Positions 1 to 4,319 of a stretch of 35,193 bases of DNA are shown piece after piece. The notes under the pieces were generated by a model. That model did not search any database and had not been told where the DNA came from. It saw nothing but the letters and a program-made list of their open reading frames with translations. The position numbers were made by a program, and so were the translations under genes. The DNA is from a virus, in IMG/VR virus record IMGVR_UViG_3300044858_005282, positions 1-35,193 of that record; one strand, written 5' to 3'. The first letter of the stretch is position 1, and each line of letters opens with the position of its first letter.

Positions 1-4
1 CAAT

Positions 5-39
5 AAAAAACCCGGTTTTTCAGATGCGGGAAAACCGGG
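5..39 (-). terminator. Rho-independent terminator of the tmRNA transcript
   Basis: On the minus strand a 9-bp perfect stem (CCCGGTTTT at 39-31 with its complement at 19-11) is followed directly by a run of six T. It lies 14 bases after the stop codon of the tmRNA tag. A terminator here means the tmRNA gene ends just after its tag, so pseudoknots and the T arm cannot follow downstream as they do in a one-piece tmRNA. Confidence 0.85.
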
Positions 40-174
40 AAACCCCACTGCTTTAAGCAGCCATCCGCATTGGTGCGGCTTTTATATTTGCAACTGTTTA
101 TTTACGACACTTGTTACCCGTGTCGGGTATCTCCTTCTTCAATACTTTACGACAGTCGAAGCCAGTTCAGCCCC
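40..174 (-). ncRNA. ssrA: Split tmRNA, coding piece (5' acceptor strand, PK1, tag)
   Basis: tmRNA rescues stalled ribosomes by acting first as alanyl-tRNA and then as mRNA for a degradation tag. The piece begins GGGGCTG at 174, the invariant-type tmRNA 5' acceptor strand, followed by a TGG..TTCGAC segment typical of the tmRNA D-analogue region. A clean H-type pseudoknot PK1 follows: ACCC (128-125) pairs with GGGT (119-116), and GACAC (124-120) pairs with GTGTC (110-106). The tag frame (91-53) starts GCA and ends GCTGCTTAA. As in E. coli tmRNA, the stop codon sits in the loop of a small hairpin (CTGCT/AGCAG, 60-48). GTATT (145-141) can pair with AATAC (309-305) of the acceptor piece to form helix P2. 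The 3' end is set by the terminator and is approximate. SmpB, EF-Tu and AlaRS would come from the host; none is seen here. Confidence 0.85.
53..91 (-). other. tmRNA tag reading frame, peptide ANIKAAPMRMAA
   Basis: The resume codon GCA at 91-89 is preceded by a CAGTT stretch, in the same position as the AGTC before the E. coli resume codon. Twelve codons give A-N-I-K-A-A-P-M-R-M-A-A and a TAA stop. Bacterial tags usually start AN and end in two small hydrophobic residues, most often LAA, VAA or MAA, which is what ClpXP-type proteases recognise. The start AN and end MAA fit; the middle KAAPMR does not match a tag I can recall. Confidence 0.8.
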
Positions 175-271
175 TTAATGACCTGAAGCCTAGGACTTCA
201 GGTCGTGCCCCGCTGCTACGAGGACTTGTCTCGCCGTCTCCAGAGGTTGCAGGGACTCTGGGTTAGGCTAA
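175..271 (-). other. Intervening segment between tmRNA acceptor and coding pieces
   Basis: In permuted tmRNA genes a transcribed spacer joins the 3' acceptor end to the 5' acceptor strand and is removed by tRNA-type processing. Here it is 97 nt. It can form at least three hairpins: GACCTGAAG/CTTCAGGTC (204-196 with 188-180, 9 bp), CGAG/CTCG around 231-216, and CAGAG/CTCTG (260-256 with 245-241). It holds no ORF and no tRNA that I can fold. Confidence 0.6.
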
Positions 272-343
272 TGGAGCCGAGGGAAATCGAATCCCTGTGT
301 TGCCGTATTTCTATCCAAGATCAACAATACCAATATTATTTAG
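272..343 (-). ncRNA. ssrA: Split tmRNA, acceptor piece (P2 3' strand, T arm, 3' acceptor)
   Basis: The piece ends with T stem AGGGA (296-292), T loop TTCGATT (291-285), T stem TCCCT (284-280), acceptor strand CGGCTCC (279-273) and discriminator A272. CGGCTCC pairs with GGGGCTG (174-168) over all 7 positions, with two G-U pairs including the third position, where tmRNAs carry the G-U alanine identity pair. The upstream stretch GGATAG..AATACGG resembles the 3' strand of tmRNA helix P2. No CCA is encoded. Because this half lies upstream of the coding half on the same strand, the gene is circularly permuted, as in alphaproteobacteria, cyanobacteria and some betaproteobacteria. The 5' end is taken as the base after tRNA-Tyr. 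Confidence 0.82.
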
Positions 344-425
344 TGCGAGCAGGAGGATTCGAACCTTCGTAGGCGATGCCATCTGATTTACAGTCAGACC
401 TCTTTGACCACTTGAGTATACTCGC
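344..425 (-). tRNA. tRNA-Tyr (anticodon GTA)
   Basis: Acceptor GCGAGTA pairs with TGCTCGC (one G-U) and the discriminator is A344. The anticodon stem TCTGA/TCAGA holds loop CTGTAAA with anticodon GTA at 391-389. A long variable arm (GGC-ATC-GCC) marks a bacterial class II tRNA-Tyr. The T loop is TTCGAAT and one A-C mismatch is present in the T stem. No CCA is encoded. It sits between the tmRNA-like pseudoknots and the tmRNA acceptor piece in the same transcript, so its maturation would cut the transcript at both ends. Confidence 0.93.
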
Positions 426-450
426 TAAAAACGGGCATTGAATCCTTTTT

Positions 451-558
451 CCAAGGCCGATCAAGCCTTGGGAAGTATAGTGCTAGCCCTTCGCGTTCTT
501 CTGAGGTATTCGCGCCCCACCTCTGATTGCTGCGGGGTATCAGTTATCCCTAAGCAGC
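451..558 (-). ncRNA. Tandem pseudoknot RNA at the 5' end of the tmRNA transcript
   Basis: Pseudoknot A: stem GCTGC (558-554) with GCAGC (533-529), extended inside by GGG/CCC; its loop CTGAT (543-539) pairs with downstream ATCAG (527-523). Pseudoknot B: AGGT (522-519) with ACCT (507-504), and CGCG (514-511) with CGCG (495-492). A strong hairpin follows, CCAAGGC/GCCTTGG (471-465 with 457-451). Tandem H-type pseudoknots are the hallmark of the tmRNA PK2-PK4 domain. In a permuted gene they should lie just here, 5' of the acceptor piece. The odd point is that tRNA-Tyr separates them from it. A separate regulatory RNA is the alternative. Bases 426-450 show no clear fold. Confidence 0.6.
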
Positions 559-576
559 TTTATAGATTACAGCCAT

Positions 577-604
577 ACTATATATCACAATACCATGGAG
601 TCAA
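577..604 (-). promoter_or_regulatory. Sigma70-type promoter of the tmRNA/tRNA-Tyr transcript
   Basis: TTGACT at 604-599, a 16-base spacer, and TATAGT at 582-577 predict a start near 570, twelve bases before the first pseudoknot. The -35 box is back to back with that of the plus-strand promoter at 609; only four bases (TTAA) separate them, forming the palindrome TCAATTAATTGA (601-612). Confidence 0.75.
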
Positions 605-608
605 TTAA

Positions 609-636
609 TTGACTTGCTCTTTTTACAGGATATATT
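609..636 (+). promoter_or_regulatory. Sigma70-type promoter of the 643 gene
   Basis: TTGACT (609-614), 16-base spacer, TATATT (631-636). Counting the last -10 base as -7 puts +1 at 643, exactly the A of the ATG, so the mRNA would be leaderless. No good Shine-Dalgarno sequence precedes this ATG. Confidence 0.7.
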
Positions 637-642
637 GTTGTC

Positions 643-996
643 ATGGCTAAGAAGAAAAGAATAAAAACCGTACCATTCATCTTAAATGACTTTGATCTGG
701 TATCATATCTTTTAGATGAAGATGATGAAAAGTTTAATAAGTCTTTAGAAGAGATGCCTTTTACTTTGCTTCTGCAAAATTATGCAGACTATTGTGAGGC
801 CATTGGGTCTGTTGTCAAGGAAAGAAAATCAAATAACAAAGATCCACGAATCAGCAAACTTTATGATCGTAAGTATTTGTTGGCCGATAGACTTAAATTG
901 AAGATGTTTGATACTCAAGAAGAATCAAGTAGAGCAAATTATCATTACGATAAAATTGCTGATGAGCACTGGGAATTAAAAAATAAATCAAAATGA
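643..996 (+). CDS. Hypothetical protein, 117 aa
   Basis: I do not recognise a family. The protein starts with a basic stretch (MAKKKRIK), then an acidic patch around residues 25-30 and a mainly helical body rich in K, D and E, ending in a lysine-rich tail. It is likely soluble and cytoplasmic. It opens a plus-strand group behind a sigma70-type promoter whose predicted start is the ATG itself, so expression early in infection is likely. Its stop overlaps the next start by four bases (ATGA), which suggests translational coupling with the 993 gene. Confidence 0.8.
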   Translation: MAKKKRIKTVPFILNDFDLVSYLLDEDDEKFNKSLEEMPFTLLLQNYADYCEAIGSVVKERKSNNKDPRISKLYDRKYLLADRLKLKMFDTQEESSRANYHYDKIADEHWELKNKSK

Positions 997-1199
997 CAAA
1001 CAAGGATCTTGAAGCTAAAATTTATGAGTTTGGTCAAATTTTGTACCGCCTTGGTCGCATGGAGACCGACGACAAAGCCAGCACAAAAGAATATAATAAA
1101 CTTTGTAAAGAGCGAGAGGATTTGACAAAAGAATTTGACGAACACTTCAAATCCCCAAACATGAATCGAAAACTGGCAAATGCTATGGGTTTAGTCTAG
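993..1199 (+). CDS. Hypothetical small helical protein, 68 aa
   Basis: The family is not recognised. Residues 4-52 are charged and heptad-like, suggesting one or two helices or a short coiled coil. It shares a four-base overlap with the 643 gene and is probably co-expressed with it. Its 3' end overlaps the convergent minus-strand gene ending at 1191 by nine bases. Confidence 0.75.
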   Translation: MTNKDLEAKIYEFGQILYRLGRMETDDKASTKEYNKLCKEREDLTKEFDEHFKSPNMNRKLANAMGLV

Positions 1200-1388
1200 A
1201 GAATCACCAAAAGTGGCTTTTATGACAGCATCAATATTTTGAATTTTAGATCTGCTCAAATAATCCATAAGCTGCTTGCGGATTTCTTCTTTCCAAGAAG
1301 CCAGACCATCCTTTGAAGCATTTTGTGATGCACCAAAAGTTGTTTCAACATTGTACACATTTCCTTCATTTATCTTATTTGACTTCAT
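1191..1388 (-). CDS. Hypothetical protein, 65 aa
   Basis: The family is not recognised. The N-terminal third is polar; the rest (WKEEIRKQLMDYLSRSK and after) looks helical. It converges on and overlaps the 993 gene by nine bases. Its ATG is preceded by AGCAGG at a reasonable ribosome-binding distance. Its start region overlaps the -35 box of the opposite-strand tRNA-Gly promoter. It could be spurious, but the codon pattern and translation start look genuine. Confidence 0.6.
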   Translation of the reverse strand: MKSNKINEGNVYNVETTFGASQNASKDGLASWKEEIRKQLMDYLSRSKIQNIDAVIKATFGDSLD

Positions 1389-1406
1389 TGTTTAGCCTGC
1401 TATAAT
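1379..1406 (+). promoter_or_regulatory. Sigma70-type promoter of tRNA-Gly
   Basis: TTGACT (1379-1384), 16-base spacer, TATAAT (1401-1406). The predicted start near 1413 is three bases before the mature tRNA 5' end. Confidence 0.8.
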
Positions 1407-1415
1407 AGTTATATC

Positions 1416-1487
1416 GCGGCTGTAGTATAATGGCCATTACTCTAGCCTTCCAAGCTTGATATGAGAGTTCGATTCTCTCCAGCCGCA
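1416..1487 (+). tRNA. tRNA-Gly (anticodon TCC)
   Basis: Acceptor GCGGCTG pairs perfectly with CAGCCGC (1480-1486), discriminator A1487. Anticodon loop CTTCCAA gives TCC at 1449-1451 (reads GGA). T arm is GAGAG-TTCGATT-CTCTC. One T-T mismatch is present in the anticodon stem. No CCA is encoded. Its 3' end is only three bases from the next start codon, so it and the 1491 gene must share a transcript. Confidence 0.93.
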
Positions 1488-1490
1488 TTT

Positions 1491-1793
1491 ATGCCAAAAC
1501 CACGTAAAACTTCTACTCAACCAAAGCGCAAGCCAAAAAAGCCCGAACCTGTAGTGGAAAAGGTTTATCCGGAGTATATTGAAAATTTTAAAAAGGAATT
1601 AAAGGAAAAAACTCCTTTTACTTTAAAAGTTGATCAATATTCCAAGGATGCCGCATACCATATTGGTGTTTTGGCAAAGCAAGGTAGAACACATAGGTGT
1701 ATTTGGATGGTGGGATTTGCTACTGGCCCAGAATATACTAATCAATTTTGGACATCTCAGGCATACAAAGAATGGACTCAAAATCATACCTAA
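1491..1793 (+). CDS. Hypothetical basic protein, 100 aa
   Basis: The family is not recognised. The first 25 residues are very basic and proline-rich (MPKPRKTSTQPKRKPKK), and a compact mixed domain follows (residues 35-100) with several aromatic residues. A longer frame opens at 1461, but that start lies inside tRNA-Gly, so the ATG at 1491 is chosen. There is no room for a ribosome-binding site between the tRNA (ends 1487) and the ATG. tRNA 3' processing would release a leaderless mRNA. Its TAA stop (1791-1793) lies inside the late-promoter-like motif of the next gene. Confidence 0.8.
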   Translation: MPKPRKTSTQPKRKPKKPEPVVEKVYPEYIENFKKELKEKTPFTLKVDQYSKDAAYHIGVLAKQGRTHRCIWMVGFATGPEYTNQFWTSQAYKEWTQNHT

Positions 1794-1796
1794 ATA
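1790..1796 (+). promoter_or_regulatory. Late-promoter-like CTAAATA before the 1803 gene
   Basis: CTAAATA lies six bases before the ATG at 1803 and contains the upstream stop codon. It sits within an inverted repeat, ATACCTAA-ATA-TTAGGTAT (1785-1803), that covers the motif and reaches the start codon. Confidence 0.55.
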
Positions 1797-1802
1797 TTAG
1801 GT

Positions 1803-2270
1803 ATGATAATTGATTATAATTATAAAATTGATGCAAAAGGAGTAACCTTCGATGGTGCTACCTTTTATGTCTATACACCCGAAAAAACAAATAAGGGTTT
1901 CATTTATAGTATTAATACTTTTGGTAATTACCAAGATAGTGGTGGGTCTGATGGTGTAGCGTATATATCGGAACTTGTATTTACTTCACCGGAAGGAAAT
2001 GATGTTTCTATAAAAAATATATCCCCTACCACAATATTTTTAACTATAAATGATTTTTTTGCTCAATTTTCTTTTCCTCAAACTTTTAATTCTAGTAGTT
2101 TTTATAGACAATTTCAATCTACTAGAATGGCGATAAATGCGCAACATGATGTTTGTACTGTACCAATACAACTTAAAAAAGCTATAATTTCTACTGATGA
2201 TACTACAACCTCAACCCCTACTATACCAGTAACTTGGTTATTTCCAGTTCAAATTTTTCCACTATATTAA
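1803..2270 (+). CDS. Hypothetical late protein, 155 aa, beta-rich
   Basis: The family is not recognised. The composition (many Thr, Ser, Asn, Phe, Tyr; few charges) and alternating hydrophobic pattern suggest a beta-sandwich virion protein rather than an enzyme. A Thr/Ser-rich linker (around residues 130-140) precedes a hydrophobic C-terminus ending PLY. The late-type motif upstream and the two paralogous small beta-rich proteins just downstream support a structural role, but this is inference. Confidence 0.75.
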   Translation: MIIDYNYKIDAKGVTFDGATFYVYTPEKTNKGFIYSINTFGNYQDSGGSDGVAYISELVFTSPEGNDVSIKNISPTTIFLTINDFFAQFSFPQTFNSSSFYRQFQSTRMAINAQHDVCTVPIQLKKAIISTDDTTTSTPTIPVTWLFPVQIFPLY

Positions 2271-2271
2271 A

Positions 2272-2571
2272 ATGAGATCATATAAAAAAATAAAAAAATA
2301 TAATGGAGGTTCTTTGTCAAAAAATAACAAAGGGCTATTGTTGATTCATATTAGTAACATTAGTTCATCAACCGCATTATCTTTACCGTGCAACATACAA
2401 AATCCTGATGGATCTACATCCAATATTATTCCTGTTTTGTATCCGGTTATAGATTCAAGCACCAATCTTCCTTTTTCTACACCAGCGGGAAATGGTTGGG
2501 CAATAATTCCATTCAATGTTCTTTCAATATCCGGTCTTACTAGCCAAGCAAACATTTATGAACTTTTTTAA
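2272..2571 (+). CDS. Small beta-rich protein, paralogue of the 2586 gene, 99 aa
   Basis: The family is not recognised. The N-terminus MRSYKKIKK is basic, the middle is Ser/Thr/Pro-rich, and the end is ANIYELF. The next protein has the same plan: MRTFRKMRK at the start, an (N/Q)PDGS-like stretch in the middle (NPDGSTS here, APDGSLV there) and NVYELF at the end. This points to a tandem duplication. The start ATG follows the previous stop by one base. A small decoration or adaptor virion protein is plausible. Confidence 0.78.
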   Translation: MRSYKKIKKYNGGSLSKNNKGLLLIHISNISSSTALSLPCNIQNPDGSTSNIIPVLYPVIDSSTNLPFSTPAGNGWAIIPFNVLSISGLTSQANIYELF

Positions 2572-2573
2572 GG

Positions 2574-2580
2574 ATAAATA
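2574..2580 (+). promoter_or_regulatory. Late-promoter-like ATAAATA before the 2586 gene
   Basis: GATAAATA lies three bases after the previous stop and five bases before the ATG at 2586. Confidence 0.5.
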
Positions 2581-2585
2581 ATAGT

Positions 2586-2843
2586 ATGAGAACTTTTAGA
2601 AAAATGAGAAAACTGGGATCATCTGGAACGGGTGCTACTGGTGGAAAAAATAATGAAGCTGTTTTGGTACAAAATCCAACAGGGAGTACACAAACTGTAA
2701 CATTGCAGTGTTTGGCACCAGATGGAAGTTTAGTTTCTGTTGGTCCATTAAATCTTCCAACAAATTCGATTACACTTTATCCATTTTTTACTTATGGGTT
2801 TACTGGCAGCACTGCTGCTCTAAATGTGTACGAACTATTTTAA
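2586..2843 (+). CDS. Small beta-rich protein, paralogue of the 2272 gene, 85 aa
   Basis: The family is not recognised. MRTFRKMRK, a Gly/Thr-rich linker (GSSGTGATGG, residues 11-20), then a domain of about 60 residues with beta pattern ending NVYELF. It is similar end to end to the preceding protein, shorter mainly in the middle. It has its own late-type motif upstream, so it may be made at a different level from its neighbour. Confidence 0.78.
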   Translation: MRTFRKMRKLGSSGTGATGGKNNEAVLVQNPTGSTQTVTLQCLAPDGSLVSVGPLNLPTNSITLYPFFTYGFTGSTAALNVYELF

Positions 2844-2846
2844 AGT

Positions 2847-3053
2847 ATGCAAAGTGAAATTCGTTGTTTGATTACAAACGAAATTTTAAAACCAAAGCAG
2901 TGGTATTGGTATTCATGGGAAATGGATGCCGCAGTATCAGAAAAAGGTATGGTAGAAATAGAAATTCGTCGTCATGATCCTGACGACGAATTTGCTAAGT
3001 TGTTGTGGGAAGAATGGCGTTGGAGTTCCCAAATAGGTCACATAGACCTTTAA
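2847..3053 (+). CDS. Hypothetical acidic Trp-rich protein, 68 aa
   Basis: The family is not recognised. It has six or more tryptophans in 68 residues, clustered WYWYSWE near residue 20 and WEEWRW near residue 56, with an acidic stretch (DPDDE) between. A pair CLITNEIL near the start resembles a half zinc-ribbon but no second Cys pair is present. Its stop overlaps the convergent minus-strand gene by four bases. Confidence 0.7.
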   Translation: MQSEIRCLITNEILKPKQWYWYSWEMDAAVSEKGMVEIEIRRHDPDDEFAKLLWEEWRWSSQIGHIDL

Positions 3054-3643
3054 CGCTTTCCGCGCATCATTCTGTCAACAATACCTTCAATGCCTTCTTG
3101 TTCATCTTCTTGACGAGCGTAGTATTCGGCTTCCTGATCTTCTCTGTGTGCTGTTTCCTTGTCCTCTTCTGTTTCGTAACCAGCTTCTGCTCTGGCTTGT
3201 CTTGCAAGCTTTGTTGGTGGACGCATCAAGTTTGGATCAATTGGATTGTCTTCGTCTTCAATGTTATTATCTTTGGCATCTGCTGCAACGTCTTGAGCAT
3301 CAACCTTACCATCACCAGTCATGTCTACTTGTGTTGGCATAGAATCCTTGGCCTTCTTAGCAGCCAAAATTTCTGCATAAATTTGAGCCGAGGTCTTCTT
3401 GACATCTCCAGCAAACTTTGGATCGATGTGGGGACCCTTTGGTGGTCTACCCGGACCATCGGTGCTAGTCATGAGCTCTTGGTGGGTTTTTTCCAAATCA
3501 GCTGGGTTTACGCCAACTGGCTTGCCCTTTCCCAAACCAGATTGCAATGATTCTTCAAGCATTGCTCTACCCTTAAAGTGAGCCTCTACAGATGCGGCCT
3601 TGAGGCTGTGAATCCACTGATAATAACCTTTATTATTCTTCAT
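3050..3643 (-). CDS. Late protein with a dockerin/EF-hand-like calcium loop, 197 aa
   Basis: Overall function unknown. Residues 107-118 read D-x-T-x-D-G-x-V-D-x-x-D, the calcium-loop pattern of dockerin and EF-hand repeats; only one such loop is seen, whereas dockerins have two. The C-terminal half is strongly charged and probably helical (EDKETAHREDQEAEYYARQEDEQ..). The frame is open to an ATG at 3664, but CTAAATA at 3655-3649 and the opposite promoter -35 lie over those first codons, so the ATG at 3643 is chosen. A scaffold, core or tail-associated protein is plausible. Confidence 0.78.
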   Translation of the reverse strand: MKNNKGYYQWIHSLKAASVEAHFKGRAMLEESLQSGLGKGKPVGVNPADLEKTHQELMTSTDGPGRPPKGPHIDPKFAGDVKKTSAQIYAEILAAKKAKDSMPTQVDMTGDGKVDAQDVAADAKDNNIEDEDNPIDPNLMRPPTKLARQARAEAGYETEEDKETAHREDQEAEYYARQEDEQEGIEGIVDRMMRGKR

Positions 3644-3648
3644 AAAAT

Positions 3649-3655
3649 TATTTAG
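3649..3655 (-). promoter_or_regulatory. Late-promoter-like CTAAATA before the 3643 gene
   Basis: The motif is five bases upstream of the ATG at 3643-3641; with T4 late spacing (+1 six bases after the motif) the transcript would begin at the start codon. Confidence 0.5.
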
Positions 3656-3657
3656 AC

Positions 3658-3685
3658 TTGACATTGCTTCACTTTAAGGTATAAT
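3658..3685 (+). promoter_or_regulatory. Perfect-consensus sigma70 promoter
   Basis: TTGACA (3658-3663), 16-base spacer, TATAAT (3680-3685). Both hexamers match the E. coli consensus exactly. Predicted start about 3692, two bases before the ATG at 3694. It should be one of the strongest early promoters in the window. Confidence 0.85.
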
Positions 3686-3693
3686 TAAATAAT

Positions 3694-3840
3694 ATGGAAG
3701 GTATACACGGTGCAGGTAAAGGTGACGCATATCGCCAAGTGAATTATGCAACTTATTGTAAAAATTGGGATAAAATTTTTGGAAAGAAAGAAGCCCCCAA
3801 AAAGAAAAAAGGGCTTGACAATAACAAAAAAAAGAAGTAA
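3694..3840 (+). CDS. Small lysine-rich protein, 48 aa
   Basis: The family is not recognised. The first 30 residues are mixed, with a Gly-rich start (MEGIHGAGKGDAYRQ) and aromatic residues (YCKNWDKIF); the last 18 are nearly all Lys with a few Pro, Asn and Gly. It is driven by a consensus sigma70 promoter with an almost absent leader, so it should be made early and strongly. Small basic early phage proteins often bind host nucleic acid or RNA polymerase; this is only analogy. No Shine-Dalgarno is visible. Confidence 0.65.
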   Translation: MEGIHGAGKGDAYRQVNYATYCKNWDKIFGKKEAPKKKKGLDNNKKKK

Positions 3841-3843
3841 TAT
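3815..3843 (+). promoter_or_regulatory. Candidate sigma70 promoter inside the 3694 gene
   Basis: TTGACA (3815-3820), 17-base spacer, TAATAT (3838-3843). The predicted start falls at or within one base of the ATG at 3849. Confidence 0.5.
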
Positions 3844-3848
3844 ATAAC

Positions 3849-4022
3849 ATGCCTAATTCGAAACAACGTATTACAGCTCGTCGTCACAAGAAGCGAAAGG
3901 ACCGTCTTGCACGGAACCGCGCTAATAGCCTCATGGAGGCAAAAGTTGGTACACTTCGTGCGCTTGACGCGATTGGCCAACTCCCTAAGTCTGTCAAGCA
4001 AAAGAGATTGCCTAATGGCTAA
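3849..4022 (+). CDS. Small highly basic protein, 57 aa
   Basis: The family is not recognised. The sequence runs M-P-N-S-K-Q-R-I-T-A-R-R-H-K-K-R-K-D-R-L-A-R-N-R and continues as a helix-like segment to residue 57. Arg and Lys make up about a third of the protein and acidic residues are few, so nucleic-acid binding is likely; the start resembles basic ribosomal proteins, but no assignment is possible. Its last codons overlap the start of the 4015 gene by eight bases, indicating coupling, which also supports both reading frames. Confidence 0.7.
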   Translation: MPNSKQRITARRHKKRKDRLARNRANSLMEAKVGTLRALDAIGQLPKSVKQKRLPNG

Positions 4023-4314
4023 AACTGTCACTAATATGTCCTTATCCGATGTTAGGAGCAAGTATGATAACATCGATTGCTTTTTTACCTACTATGATGG
4101 TGAAAAGTCTACGTTTGATTTCTATGGAACTAACGCTTCTGGGAATGAAGTTCGAATTTCCTTGGGTGGTTGTCCAGCGTGGATTCGTCATCTGTCATTT
4201 GGCCCAAACGACTCCTTAAATATCAGTGATGCTATTGAGCGTCATGTTCGTTACCTTTCCGTAACAGATAATCACGGTAAGGTAGTTTATGAACAATTCT
4301 TTGACACTAACTAA
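4015..4314 (+). CDS. Hypothetical protein, 99 aa
   Basis: The family is not recognised. It is a mixed alpha/beta protein with several aromatic residues (CFFTYYDGEKSTFDFYG). An upstream ATG at 3907 is in frame, but it would lie inside the basic 57-aa gene, so the ATG at 4015 (MAKTVTNMSL) is chosen. It is the third gene in the cluster begun by the consensus promoter at 3658. Confidence 0.75.
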   Translation: MAKTVTNMSLSDVRSKYDNIDCFFTYYDGEKSTFDFYGTNASGNEVRISLGGCPAWIRHLSFGPNDSLNISDAIERHVRYLSVTDNHGKVVYEQFFDTN

Positions 4315-4319
4315 AATAC

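Noticed and set aside
11-39. Hairpin read as a pseudoknot helix of a one-piece tmRNA
   Set aside because: The stem is followed directly by six T on the minus strand and comes right after the tag; the matching T arm and acceptor strand are upstream, so a terminator fits better.
430-515. A further tRNA upstream of tRNA-Tyr
   Set aside because: A GGATTCAATGCC stretch looked like a T arm but does not form a 5-bp stem, and no acceptor or anticodon arm could be built.
1461-1490. Upstream start for the 1491 gene
   Set aside because: It lies within the T arm of tRNA-Gly.
3005-3550. 181-aa plus-strand reading frame
   Set aside because: It is antisense to the 3050-3643 gene, with a Cys/Phe/Trp-rich product typical of a shadow frame.
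3907-4014. Upstream start of the 4015 gene
   Set aside because: It overlaps the 57-aa basic gene in another frame; the ATG at 4015 gives a normal coupled start.
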